From Tenacibaculum aiptasiae (GTDB lineage: Bacteria > Bacteroidota > Bacteroidia > Flavobacteriales > Flavobacteriaceae), in the NCBI RefSeq assembly GCF_008806755.1, contig NZ_WAAU01000008.1:186530-250529 (forward strand): DNA of 64,000 nucleotides. Reading direction: 5' to 3'. This document shows, in pieces, positions 1 through 8,577 of the stretch. The notes beneath the pieces were generated by a model that saw only the letters and a list, made by a program, of their open reading frames with translations, was not told the origin of the DNA and searched no databases. The translations under genes and the position numbers were made by a program. Positions within the stretch are counted from its first letter, which is position 1, and every line of letters begins with the position of its first letter.

Positions 1-1
1 C

Positions 2-331
2 GTTATTTCAGAATACTTAGATATTGTCAATTTTAATGAAGTAGCAGACATGTATGCTAAAAAAAGAGCTTTATTTCAAAACTTATTAAAAGATAGTCGT
101 TTTGAGGTTTTACCTTCAGAAGGAACTTATTTTCAAATAGTCAATTATAAAGAAATCAGTACTAAAAACGATATGGATTTTGCTACAGATTTAATAACCA
201 ATCATGGTGTTGCTGCTATTCCTATATCCGTTTTTTATAAAGACGCAACCGATAAACAAATGCTTCGATTTTGTTTTGCAAAAACAGATGAAACTTTAAT
301 TGCTGCTGCAGAACGATTGAAGCAGATATAA
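2..331 (+). CDS. PLP-dependent aminotransferase, C-terminal fragment (methionine/kynurenine aminotransferase type)
   Basis: The reading frame is open from base 2, so the gene is cut by the window edge and only its last 109 residues are here. The segment LRFCFAKTDETL near the end, preceded by GTYFQIVNY and GVAAIPISVFY, matches the small C-terminal domain of class I/II PLP aminotransferases of the methionine aminotransferase (YbdL) and kynurenine aminotransferase group; the Arg in LRFCFAK is the usual substrate-carboxylate-binding position. The PLP lysine lies upstream, outside the window. The enzyme would act in the cytoplasm on amino acid/2-oxo acid pairs. Exact substrate cannot be told from the fragment. 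Confidence 0.8.
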   Translation, partial: VISEYLDIVNFNEVADMYAKKRALFQNLLKDSRFEVLPSEGTYFQIVNYKEISTKNDMDFATDLITNHGVAAIPISVFYKDATDKQMLRFCFAKTDETLIAAAERLKQI

Positions 332-383
332 GAAGCTTTAAAATTATATAGCTTATATTTATTAGAAAATGTAGATTTGATTT

Positions 384-1292
384 GTGAAGCATTTTAAAAA
401 CATACAAGATTATTGTAAGGCAATTAATATTCCACCTTCAAAGCATCCTTATTTTGATATCAGGAGCTTTGAAGACAATATGCCTACAGTTGTTTCTAAA
501 ATGGAATCTTTTAAGCACGAATTTTATGCCATTGCTATAAAAGTAGAAGGAACTGGGAAGGCCATTTCTGGACATCATACTAATTTCCCTAAAGGAGCTA
601 CCGTTTTTTTCAATTCGCCTTTTCAACTAATCTCTTGGGATATACTTCCAGATTGGGAAGGCTATTATTTAATGTTTTCAAAAGAATTTATTACACAATC
701 AAAGCATTTACAACAGCTTTTAAAAGAGTTTCCTTTTCTAAAAATAGATAAGTCAATACCTTTTGAAGTACAACCTAAAGAGGTATCTAAATTACTGGCT
801 ATTTATGAAACAATACATGAAGAGCAGCAAAATTTAAAGGATGATTCTTTATTAATAATGGAAGCTCAGTTATTAGTATTACTTAATTATGTAAAGCGTT
901 TTTTCAATGCACAAGTAAATAAAGAAGAAGCTTTGGAAGAATTTAGAAAAGCGGATGTAAATCTCTTATCACGTTTTCAAACATTAATAGAAACTAATTT
1001 CTACGAAAGCAGCATAGCTAATAAAAAAGCACATTCTCCAAGTTTTTATGCTGAGAAACTTGCCGTACATCCAAATCATTTAAACGCTACTGTAAAACAA
1101 ATTACTGGACATACCGCAAAGAAACACATACAAAATCATATTCTACGCTTGGCAAAATCACGATTGCTACAAACTCAAATGAGCGTTAAAGAAATAGCTT
1201 ATTCATTACATTTTGATGCTCCTAACAATTTCAATAGTTTTTTCAAAAAAAATACCTCACAAACACCAAATTCCTATAGAAAAAATCACTAA
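384..1292 (+). CDS. AraC family transcriptional regulator
   Basis: 302 residues, GTG start. The C-terminal third (about residues 205-300) is a double helix-turn-helix AraC domain; the stretch LRLAKSRLLQTQMSVKEIAYSL followed by FNSFFKKNTSQTPNSYR is the typical second HTH and end of such proteins. The N-terminal ~190 residues form the variable effector-binding region and show no enzyme motif. The next gene cluster (two NTF2-like lipoproteins and a hydrolase) starts 88 bases downstream on the same strand, and a 21-bp-spaced direct repeat lies in that gap, so this protein is a natural candidate activator of that cluster. Effector unknown. Confidence 0.9.
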   Translation: MKHFKNIQDYCKAINIPPSKHPYFDIRSFEDNMPTVVSKMESFKHEFYAIAIKVEGTGKAISGHHTNFPKGATVFFNSPFQLISWDILPDWEGYYLMFSKEFITQSKHLQQLLKEFPFLKIDKSIPFEVQPKEVSKLLAIYETIHEEQQNLKDDSLLIMEAQLLVLLNYVKRFFNAQVNKEEALEEFRKADVNLLSRFQTLIETNFYESSIANKKAHSPSFYAEKLAVHPNHLNATVKQITGHTAKKHIQNHILRLAKSRLLQTQMSVKEIAYSLHFDAPNNFNSFFKKNTSQTPNSYRKNH

Positions 1293-1294
1293 TC

Positions 1295-1336
1295 TTTGAT
1301 TTTTATACTTCTTAGTTTGATTTCATAAACTTTTCA
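1295..1336 (+). promoter_or_regulatory. AraC-type operator: direct repeat with 21-bp period
   Basis: TTTGATTT begins at 1295 and again at 1316, exactly 21 bp apart, each followed by a TA(T/A)ACTT-like tail. A -7-like element CATCTTTG (consensus TAnnTTTG) sits at 1351-1358, so the proximal repeat would end over the -33 region. The same geometry appears upstream of the genes starting at 11050, 12518, 14453 and 25081. The site lies between the AraC gene and the lipoprotein cluster. Confidence 0.5.
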
Positions 1337-1379
1337 GAAAAAGCCTGTCGCATCTTTGTACTATCAAAAACAAAGAGGT

Positions 1380-1907
1380 ATGAGAGCAGCGATAATTTTA
1401 ATTACAATGGTTTTCTTCATTGGATGCCAAAACACTGAAAAACAAACAAATATTATGAATGACACTAACAAAATTCAACAGGCTATAAGTAACTTATTTG
1501 TAAATACAGATAATAAAAACTGGAAAGAAGTAGAAGAATTATTTGCTTCTAAAGTAACTCTTGATTATTCATCTATGACAGGTAATCCAGCCTCAGAAAT
1601 TACTCCTAATGAAATTACAACTGGTTGGAAAACAGTATTACCAGGATTTGAATACACACATCATCAAATAGGAAATTTTATTACAAAAATTGATGGAAAT
1701 AAGGCACATTCTTTTTGTTATGGTACCGCAACACATTATTTAAAAGATGAAAAAGGAAATATATGGACTGTTGTTGGTAGTTATGATTTTATCCTTAAAA
1801 GCATTGAAAATAACTGGGAAATTACTTCTATGAAGTTCAACTACAAGTACCAAGATGGAAATAATATGCTAATACAAAAAGCTATTGATAATGCTAAATC
1901 TAACTAA
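1380..1907 (+). CDS. NTF2-like (SnoaL-type) lipoprotein
   Basis: 175 residues from the ATG at 1380, which follows an AAAGAGG stretch; a TTG at 1356 in frame overlaps the probable promoter and is less likely. Residues 1-18 are a lipoprotein signal ending in the lipobox FIGC. The rest has the alpha+beta pattern of NTF2-like proteins: an opening helix (IQQAISNLFVNTDNKNW), VEELFASKVTLDYSSM, and the terminal strand WEITSMKFNYKY. Such domains are found in small-molecule enzymes of the SnoaL/ketosteroid-isomerase class and in pure binding proteins; no function can be assigned. Ends one base before the next, related gene, so the two are cotranscribed. Confidence 0.75.
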   Translation: MRAAIILITMVFFIGCQNTEKQTNIMNDTNKIQQAISNLFVNTDNKNWKEVEELFASKVTLDYSSMTGNPASEITPNEITTGWKTVLPGFEYTHHQIGNFITKIDGNKAHSFCYGTATHYLKDEKGNIWTVVGSYDFILKSIENNWEITSMKFNYKYQDGNNMLIQKAIDNAKSN

Positions 1908-1908
1908 G

Positions 1909-2451
1909 ATGAAAAGGTTATTAGTCCTATTATTAATCGGGATTTTTACATCATGTAGCAATTCAGAAAAAATAAAAAAATTAGAAATCGAATTACATAA
2001 ATTAAAAGAACAACAAACTAAGATTATGGATATAGCAACTAAAAATAAAACATCAGTAAAAGCTTTTTTTAAGGCTTTAGAAGATGAAAATATTGATAAA
2101 CTGGTTGATTTATTTGCTGACGATGCTAAGCATATAAACCCATATCATTCAGGTATTTTTCCAAAAGGTACTTCAGGAAAAGATGGAATTAGAACCTATT
2201 GGACTCCTGTATTTCCAAATTTTGACGGTATGACTTTTCCTATCGAGGAAATATATGCAATGGAAGACCCTACAATGGTTTTTGTAAAATATTCAGGGAA
2301 TATCAAATTAAAGAATAATGCCGGAGTGTATACCAATAATTATTATTCCACATTTAAATTTAATACTGAGGGTAAAATAACTGAATATGTAGAAATTTTT
2401 AATCCAATTGTTGCAGCTCGTGGCTTTGGGTTACTAGAAAACATTAAATAA
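1909..2451 (+). CDS. NTF2-like (SnoaL-type) lipoprotein with coiled-coil linker
   Basis: 180 residues starting at the ATG at 1909, one base after the preceding stop; the longer frame from 1885 would run back into the upstream gene. The lipobox is FTSC. A short charged coiled coil (KIKKLEIELHKLKEQQTKIM) links the lipid anchor to an NTF2-like domain (VKAFFKALEDENIDKLVDLFADDAKHINPYH and following). Its domain type equals that of the upstream neighbour, so the pair are divergent paralogues or partners on the periplasmic face of a membrane. Substrate unknown. Confidence 0.75.
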   Translation: MKRLLVLLLIGIFTSCSNSEKIKKLEIELHKLKEQQTKIMDIATKNKTSVKAFFKALEDENIDKLVDLFADDAKHINPYHSGIFPKGTSGKDGIRTYWTPVFPNFDGMTFPIEEIYAMEDPTMVFVKYSGNIKLKNNAGVYTNNYYSTFKFNTEGKITEYVEIFNPIVAARGFGLLENIK

Positions 2452-2460
2452 AACTAACAA

Positions 2461-3489
2461 ATGAAAACATACATTTTAAGCTTACTAAGTGTTTTATGCT
2501 TATGGAGCTGTAAAACAGAGAAAAAAACAGAAGAAGTAAAAACTTCAACAAACAAAATAGCAATAAAAAAACAGGTAGAAATGAAAAAAGTAAATTTTAA
2601 AAGTGAAGGATTAAATTTAGTTGGAAATATTTATTACCCACCTAATTTTCAAATAGGAAAACAATATCCAGCTATTGTATGTTCAGGAAGCTGGACTACT
2701 GTAAAAGAGCAAATGGGAGGTTTATATGCTAAACGTTTAGCAGAACAAGGTTTTATTACCTTATCATTCGATTTTAGAAATTATGGAGAAAGTGAAGGAG
2801 AGCCAAGAGCTTGGGAAAATCCAACAATGAAGATTCAGGATATTGAAAATGCAGTTGCTTACTTAAAAACCAGACCTGAAGTAAAAGGAGATGCAATTGG
2901 TGCTTTTGGAGTATGTGCGGGATCAATGTATACTTTAATAGCTGCTTCAGAAGATAACGATATTAAAGCAGTTGCAACCGTAGCTTCATGGTTACATGAT
3001 GGAGAAGCTGTAAAATTATTTTACGGTGGAGAAGAGGGCGTACAAAAACGTATTAAAGCAGCTCAAGAGGCAAAAAAGAAATTTGCTGAAACAGGTGAGT
3101 TTACTTATATCAAAACGATTTCAACTACTGATGATACAGCTGCTATGTTTGGTGAATTTGATTATTATTTAAATCCAGATAGAGGAGCAATTCCACAATG
3201 GAGTGCTGATAAGTTTGCAGTTGCAACTTGGGAAGATTGGTTAACCTTAGATCCATTTCCATCAGCAAAAAACTTAAACAAACCTGTTTTTATGTTACAT
3301 AGTGATGGTTCTGTATTACCAGATTATACTAAAAAGTATTTTGAAGAAATTAGCTCAAAAGATAAAGAACTGTTTTGGGTTGATACTGAAATTCAATCAC
3401 CAATGCACCAATTCATGTTTTACGATCAAGAAAAAGAAGTGTCTTTAGCAGTAGAAAAAACAAGCGCTTTTTTTAAGAATAAACTTTAA
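2461..3489 (+). CDS. alpha/beta hydrolase lipoprotein with Cys nucleophile (dienelactone hydrolase-like)
   Basis: 342 residues, lipobox LWSC (Cys17), so membrane-anchored outside the cytoplasm. The nucleophile elbow is GVCAGS (Cys152) instead of GxSxG, as in dienelactone hydrolase; the oxyanion/strand pattern FDFRNYGESEGEPRAW is typical of DLH/YcjY-like hydrolases, and the probable catalytic His is His316 in SPMHQFMFY. Two related proteins are encoded at 10001-11050 and 11586-12518, also with a Cys nucleophile. Third gene of a cluster with two NTF2-like lipoproteins, 9 bases after the second. Substrate unknown. Confidence 0.8.
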   Translation: MKTYILSLLSVLCLWSCKTEKKTEEVKTSTNKIAIKKQVEMKKVNFKSEGLNLVGNIYYPPNFQIGKQYPAIVCSGSWTTVKEQMGGLYAKRLAEQGFITLSFDFRNYGESEGEPRAWENPTMKIQDIENAVAYLKTRPEVKGDAIGAFGVCAGSMYTLIAASEDNDIKAVATVASWLHDGEAVKLFYGGEEGVQKRIKAAQEAKKKFAETGEFTYIKTISTTDDTAAMFGEFDYYLNPDRGAIPQWSADKFAVATWEDWLTLDPFPSAKNLNKPVFMLHSDGSVLPDYTKKYFEEISSKDKELFWVDTEIQSPMHQFMFYDQEKEVSLAVEKTSAFFKNKL

Positions 3490-3524
3490 TTCCCCTTAGT
3501 TTTTTTTATTAAAGCGCAGAATGA

Positions 3525-3556
3525 AAGGAGGCTATAAACTTATAGTCTCTTTTTTA
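3525..3556 (+). terminator. rho-independent terminator
   Basis: GGAGGCTATAA and TTATAGTCTC pair around a 2-base turn (G-U pairs allowed) and are followed by six T. It closes the transcript of the 1380-3489 cluster and faces the convergent M50-TPR gene. Confidence 0.6.
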
Positions 3557-3573
3557 TTATTATTTTATCTAGC

Positions 3574-4755
3574 TCATCTATTTTCAATAACTAATTTCTT
3601 TTTTACTTTTTCTAAATAAGTATTTAACAAATGTGTAGTATCATCTAATTCTTTAGCTTTTTTTAAATAGTCTAGTGCTTTTTCATATTCATTATTTTCA
3701 AAATAATAAAGACCAAAATTTAGATAACAATAAGAATTTGTTCCATCTATTTTCATTGATTTTTTTAAGTCCTCAAATCCTTCTTTTTTATCTCCTAATT
3801 TAATTTTTGAAAATCCTCTATTATTCAATGCATAAGCGAAATTTGAATTTAACAATATAGCTTTTTCAAAGTCTTTCAAGCCTTTTTCATAATCTTCTAA
3901 AATATTATAAGTATAGCCTCTATTATTGAATGCTAAATCATTATTAGGATCCATTTCAATCGCTTTATTATAATCTTTTATCGCTTCATTATATTTACTC
4001 AAGTGTGATTTTAGAAGACCTGAATTAGTATAATCATTTGAATCAAGCTCTTTTTTAAATTTCACAATATATAAATCGTTTATTTTCAAAGCATTTACAT
4101 AATCTTTTTCTTGCAAATAAGCACTTATCAATAACCGATATACTAATTGTTTTTTATATCCCTTTTTTAAAACTTTTTCTAAAGCTAAAGCACTTAAATA
4201 GTATTCTTTTTTATTATAATGTCTAATTGCAATATTATATTCTTCTGGTGTATATTTATATTTAATCAATTCCAATAATTGTTTTCCATCATTATATATA
4301 CTAGAATCATCATATAATTTGATTGGACGATTACTTGGTAAAATGTCTACAAGAAAATCATAGTATGTTGAGACGTTAAAAAGAAACAAAAAAACTTTTA
4401 AATTATCGCTTAACTCATAAAAGAAAATAAAATAACTTAATATTAATGATAATATTAAAGAAGCTATTGGTCCCATTAAAACTATAATAATATGCTTGTT
4501 TATAGACATATTTCCATTTTCAAATCTACAAAGACCTATTTTCCAATTAAATAGTTCCTTATTTAAAAAAAGTTCTAATCTTCCTATCTTAACTATAAGG
4601 CTCTTTTTTGTATTGCCATAGGAACCTAAGTATATAGTAACTTTTTCTTTAGTAAACAGTAAAGCTGGAATTCCATGCCCCAATTCATGTATTAACGTTG
4701 ATAATGGCCTTAACACAGCCCCAAAGAGTAATATGAATAAAATAAAGATGTACAT
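3574..4755 (-). CDS. M50-type membrane metallopeptidase fused to TPR repeats
   Basis: 393 residues from the ATG at 4755 (a TTG six codons earlier is the alternative). HELGH at residues 23-27 lies in the first hydrophobic segment, as in site-2 proteases; further segments (HIIIVLMGPIASLILSLILSYFIFFY) and the later YNDGKQLLEL, which may supply the third metal ligand (DG motif of M50), support the family. Residues ~180-390 are at least four TPR units (for example YNEAIKDYNKAIEMDPNNDLA, YEKGLKDFEKAILLNSNFA, YEKALDYLKKAKEL). A cytosolic TPR tail may present substrates or partners. Convergent with the hydrolase cluster. Substrate unknown. Confidence 0.75.
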   Translation of the reverse strand: MYIFILFILLFGAVLRPLSTLIHELGHGIPALLFTKEKVTIYLGSYGNTKKSLIVKIGRLELFLNKELFNWKIGLCRFENGNMSINKHIIIVLMGPIASLILSLILSYFIFFYELSDNLKVFLFLFNVSTYYDFLVDILPSNRPIKLYDDSSIYNDGKQLLELIKYKYTPEEYNIAIRHYNKKEYYLSALALEKVLKKGYKKQLVYRLLISAYLQEKDYVNALKINDLYIVKFKKELDSNDYTNSGLLKSHLSKYNEAIKDYNKAIEMDPNNDLAFNNRGYTYNILEDYEKGLKDFEKAILLNSNFAYALNNRGFSKIKLGDKKEGFEDLKKSMKIDGTNSYCYLNFGLYYFENNEYEKALDYLKKAKELDDTTHLLNTYLEKVKKKLVIENR

Positions 4756-4803
4756 ACAATTTTTGAGGTTCAATATAATGTAATTCTAATAATTCCGTAG
4801 TTT

Positions 4804-5508
4804 TTACAACTTATTATTCTCTAAATACTCTTTTAATTGATTTCTATAACTATTACCAACTGGTATTTCATGAGAATTAATCAACACACACTTACTATTG
4901 TATTGAGATATCTTTTTTAGTGGAATTATAAAAGATTTATGCACTCTAATAAAGTCTGAACTACTTAACTTTTCTTCTATTGATTTTAGTGTTTTTAAAG
5001 CTAAATAATAGTTTTTACCACATACAATTTTTGCATAATCTTTCATTCCTTCGATATAGTCTATATCTTGTACAAATACTTTTACAAATTCATCACCTTC
5101 TTTGATAAAAAAAGACTTTTCTTGATCTTTTTCTTTTATGTTTACTTCTTGTATATTGAATTTGAATCGTTCTATCGTCTTAGTAAATCGTTCGAACGAT
5201 AATGGCTTTAAGAGGTAATCAATCACATTCAATTCAAAACTTTCTATCGCATATTCAGAGTAGGAGGTAACCATTACAAATTGTGTTTTATTCTGGGTCA
5301 GTTTCACCATTTCTATACCTGATATTTGAGGCATAGCGATATCCGTAAAAACTAAATCTATTATATTTTCATTCAAGTATTTAAAGGCTTCTACTGAGTT
5401 TATAAAAGTTTTAGCAATTTCAAACTCAGGAAATCTTTTTAGATAATGAACCAAAACATCTATAGCCAAAGGTTCATCATCAATAATAATAACTTTATAC
5501 TTTTTCAT
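4804..5508 (-). CDS. LytTR family response regulator
   Basis: 234 residues. Residues 1-120 form a receiver domain with the acidic pocket IIDDEP and phosphoacceptor Asp56 in VFTDIAMP, and the conserved YLLKPLSFERF. Residues ~135-234 are a LytTR DNA-binding domain (YIEGMKDYAKI, FIRVHKSFIIPL). The gene starts two bases after the stop of the histidine kinase gene, so the pair is an operon. The divergent gene at 6680 (an S41-type peptidase) is the closest possible target, but no convincing 21-22 bp direct repeat was found between them. Confidence 0.92.
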   Translation of the reverse strand: MKKYKVIIIDDEPLAIDVLVHYLKRFPEFEIAKTFINSVEAFKYLNENIIDLVFTDIAMPQISGIEMVKLTQNKTQFVMVTSYSEYAIESFELNVIDYLLKPLSFERFTKTIERFKFNIQEVNIKEKDQEKSFFIKEGDEFVKVFVQDIDYIEGMKDYAKIVCGKNYYLALKTLKSIEEKLSSSDFIRVHKSFIIPLKKISQYNSKCVLINSHEIPVGNSYRNQLKEYLENNKL

Positions 5509-5510
5509 GC

Positions 5511-6515
5511 TTAAAAGTTAATTTTAAGTTGCGCTAAATATACATTGTTTTCACTTTCTAGTAATAATTCATGCTTTTTGGGATAAGATAATTGTAACCT
5601 GTTTTTTAAATTTTCTAACCCTTTTCCTTCTCTTGAATTTTGATTAAAGTGTTGCTGATCTTGAATACTGTTTTTCACTTTAAATAGTAATGATTTATCG
5701 TCTACATCTATAGTTACATTTACAAATGAATTCGAATCATTTGTGTAAAATCCATGCTTAAAAGCGTTTTCTACCAAAGTAATTAATAACAAGGGTTCTA
5801 TGCTTATTCCTTGAGGAGTTCCTTCTATTTGTAAACTTATATTTGCTTGCTCTCCAAAGCGTATTTTCTCAATAGTAATATATTCGTTAATAAATTTTAA
5901 CTCATGTTCTAATTTTACTTGTTTATGAACCGAATCGTCGGTTAAATAACGCATCATTCCTGATAGTTTTAAAATAGTATCTGAAGTTTTCGGATTGTTA
6001 CTTAAAGACATACTATACAATGAATTAAAAGCATTAAATAAGAAATGAGGGTGTAATTGATTTCTTAATAATTGACCTTTAGCCAATTCTAGTTCATTTT
6101 TTAATTTTTCATACTTATTAAAAAAATCTAGTCGATTCACTATTTGTATTAAAGCATAGAATAAAAAGGTTTTCCCAATAAATTCTGTAAAAAAATCAAA
6201 AGTTCTATCTATTAATATTTCATCATGAATTCTATATGATTTTGTTGCGGCCAATACTGCAATTATGATTATAAATAGTATAATAAAACTTGTTTTAAAC
6301 CAAAACTTATGAAGCTTTAACACGTAATAGTAAAGTAAATATGCAAGGACTGTAAACACAAAATATTCTACTGCATCACATGTTAAAAAAAGCAACCAAT
6401 AATCTGGTAATAACGACATTGTTTTATCTAATAACATTATCATAATAATGCTGATAAAAATTATATGAAAAGTTACTTTAAAAACTTGTATTTGTTTATC
6501 TGACAATTGAAACAT
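5511..6515 (-). CDS. LytS/YehU-type sensor histidine kinase
   Basis: 334 residues. The first ~125 residues hold four hydrophobic segments with little outside the membrane. The His_kinase domain begins with LRNQLHPHFLFNAFNSL (His155/His157) and ends with the ATPase region NAFKHGF and GKGLENLKNRL. This is the standard Bacteroidetes partner of a LytTR regulator, which it is cotranscribed with. Signal unknown. Divergently arranged from the S41-type peptidase gene. Confidence 0.92.
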   Translation of the reverse strand: MFQLSDKQIQVFKVTFHIIFISIIMIMLLDKTMSLLPDYWLLFLTCDAVEYFVFTVLAYLLYYYVLKLHKFWFKTSFIILFIIIIAVLAATKSYRIHDEILIDRTFDFFTEFIGKTFLFYALIQIVNRLDFFNKYEKLKNELELAKGQLLRNQLHPHFLFNAFNSLYSMSLSNNPKTSDTILKLSGMMRYLTDDSVHKQVKLEHELKFINEYITIEKIRFGEQANISLQIEGTPQGISIEPLLLITLVENAFKHGFYTNDSNSFVNVTIDVDDKSLLFKVKNSIQDQQHFNQNSREGKGLENLKNRLQLSYPKKHELLLESENNVYLAQLKINF

Positions 6516-6679
6516 AGCTAAACCTTAAAACTCTTTTGTAAAGATATTAAAATGCCTTTCAGTTAAATCGATGTTCATAGTAAGGTTATCTATCCAGAGT
6601 TTACGTTTGTCGATTTCATTTTTCTTGGGGTAAGAATAGAAATATGTTTGAATAGATTTTAATTATAAAAACATATAAA

Positions 6680-8530
6680 ATGAAGGCAAAAATTATAGGA
6701 ATTATAATTGCTCTATGCTCCCTTAGTGCTTTTGGACAAAAACTTACACTAGAAAAAGCGTCCCCTTTTACGGCTGTTAAATGGGAAAATAATCAACCAA
6801 TTGTACAGTTTGAAAATGAATGGTATTCTTTTGAAAAACTAGACAATTTTACTAGAAATAAGATATTAAACTTCTGCAAAAAAGAATTTGGACATAAATG
6901 GAAAAAACGCTTTTCAGAAGACCTTGTAGAAGTTTTACAAAGATTAAATTATACACCGAATCAAAAAGTACAACTAACTTTATCTAGAAAAGGTATTTCT
7001 AAGGAATATACTGGAATGTTTACTGCTGAAAACAGAAAAAAATGTTTACTCTATAATAGAGCTCAAAAAAACTCTAAACCTGTTAAAAAAGCACTAAAAG
7101 AGGTAAGTAAAATGCAAGCTATTGATGATTTAAAACAGTTTAGTCATATTCTTAATAATAAATCATCCTATGCTCAACTTTCTAACTACGATTACAATAC
7201 TGCTATAAAAAAACTAGCTGCAACTATATTAAGTAGTAATAAAGAAACTATAAATATTGATAAATTGACGCATGAAATAGGTAAAATAATGGCTGAAATA
7301 GGAGATAGGCACTCATCTATAAAAAATGAAGCTTTTAATAGAAAAGCACATAATACGTATAATTTAAGGTTGCCCTTTGGCATTACAATTTTAAACGGAA
7401 AAGCTATTGCAGTTCAACAAAAACCTAATAGTAAAAAAGAATATCGTTACTACAATAATGAATATCCTTACATTAAAAGTATTGATGGTATTGCTATAGA
7501 AATCTTAATGAATGACTATAATTATAGAAATAAAAAAGCTCCTAAAGAAGCAAAACTTACACGAGGAGCCAATACTATTCAAAAGCTAGGTGCACTTTTA
7601 TTTAAAAATAACAAAAACTGTCCTAAAACAGTAGAAGTAGAATTTTCAAACAATAAAAAAACTAAAAAGGAAACTGTTGAATTAACATTAGATAAGAAGG
7701 GATATATCTCAAATTTAAGCGTTCATAGTTTTATTTCTATGATGAACATTCAAGCAGGACGTTTTAATGACACTAAAAAGCTGTTGACTAATAATATTGG
7801 TTACATTAAAATTCCAAGAATGTTTAATTATAAAAGAGTTGAAGGATATGAAGATTTTTTAGAAAATACTATAAAGGAATTTTCAAAAACCAAAGCTCTG
7901 ATTATTGATGTACGAGATAATCCAGGTGGCAGAAGAGTTATTTTACAAACTTTTGCGAAATATATAGTACAACCAGCACAATCTCCTTGGATAGCCAATG
8001 TCGCATATTTACGTACTAATGAAAAATTAACCACTGATGAAAGTTCAATGAGTAGTCGTTATTTAAATAGCTATAATTCAAATGAGTTTTCAGAGTCAGA
8101 TAAAGCAGCAATAAATACTTTCAATAAAACTTATAAAACAACTCAACAATTTGATAAGTCTAAATTTAGTAATCCATTTTATATGGTTTTACGAAGTGGA
8201 AAAACTCCATATCAAAAGCCAGTATATATTCTTGTGAATGAAAACAGTTTTAGCGCTGCTACCGTATTTACTACAGCTTTTAAAGGGTTACCAAACGTAA
8301 AAATTGTTGGAGTTACTACCGATGGCTCTAGTGGAAATTCAAGAAAAGTGTATTTAAACAATTCTAAAATAAGAATCAAAGTATCTTCCATGCTATCTTT
8401 CCAACGAAACGGAAAAACACTAGATGGTAATGGAACAGAGCCTGATATTTATATCCCTGTTGATAAAACTCAAGTTTTTACAGGTAAAGATACTCAGTTA
8501 GAGAAATTAGTTACTTTAATTAATAAATAG
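6680..8530 (+). CDS. S41 family peptidase (tricorn/C-terminal processing type), secreted
   Basis: 616 residues with a signal peptide (cleavage near AFGQK). The C-terminal half is an S41 catalytic domain: ALIIDVRDNPGG, then LVNENSFSAATVF with probable nucleophile Ser525, and the end motif GKTLDGNGTEPDIYIPV. Residues ~160-400 hold the cap/PDZ-like region. Such enzymes are periplasmic or surface serine proteases of uncertain substrate. Promoter region 6516-6679 is shared with the divergent LytS/LytTR operon, which makes regulation by that pair plausible. Confidence 0.8.
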   Translation: MKAKIIGIIIALCSLSAFGQKLTLEKASPFTAVKWENNQPIVQFENEWYSFEKLDNFTRNKILNFCKKEFGHKWKKRFSEDLVEVLQRLNYTPNQKVQLTLSRKGISKEYTGMFTAENRKKCLLYNRAQKNSKPVKKALKEVSKMQAIDDLKQFSHILNNKSSYAQLSNYDYNTAIKKLAATILSSNKETINIDKLTHEIGKIMAEIGDRHSSIKNEAFNRKAHNTYNLRLPFGITILNGKAIAVQQKPNSKKEYRYYNNEYPYIKSIDGIAIEILMNDYNYRNKKAPKEAKLTRGANTIQKLGALLFKNNKNCPKTVEVEFSNNKKTKKETVELTLDKKGYISNLSVHSFISMMNIQAGRFNDTKKLLTNNIGYIKIPRMFNYKRVEGYEDFLENTIKEFSKTKALIIDVRDNPGGRRVILQTFAKYIVQPAQSPWIANVAYLRTNEKLTTDESSMSSRYLNSYNSNEFSESDKAAINTFNKTYKTTQQFDKSKFSNPFYMVLRSGKTPYQKPVYILVNENSFSAATVFTTAFKGLPNVKIVGVTTDGSSGNSRKVYLNNSKIRIKVSSMLSFQRNGKTLDGNGTEPDIYIPVDKTQVFTGKDTQLEKLVTLINK

Positions 8531-8546
8531 GAGAGAAGTCTTATTT

Positions 8547-8577
8547 AAAAAAGGTGGATAAAACTATCCGCCTTTTA
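8547..8577. terminator. bidirectional terminator between convergent genes
   Basis: AAAAGGTGGATA (8549-8560) pairs with TATCCGCCTTTT (8565-8576) over a 4-base loop, flanked by A-runs and T-runs on both strands. It overlaps the last codon of the AraC gene that follows on the minus strand. Confidence 0.7.

Noticed and set aside
6516..6679. LytTR direct repeats between the first LytS/LytTR operon and the peptidase gene
   Set aside because: Candidate GTTA words are 23 bp apart with little flanking likeness; not convincing compared with the 52327 and 54883 sites.
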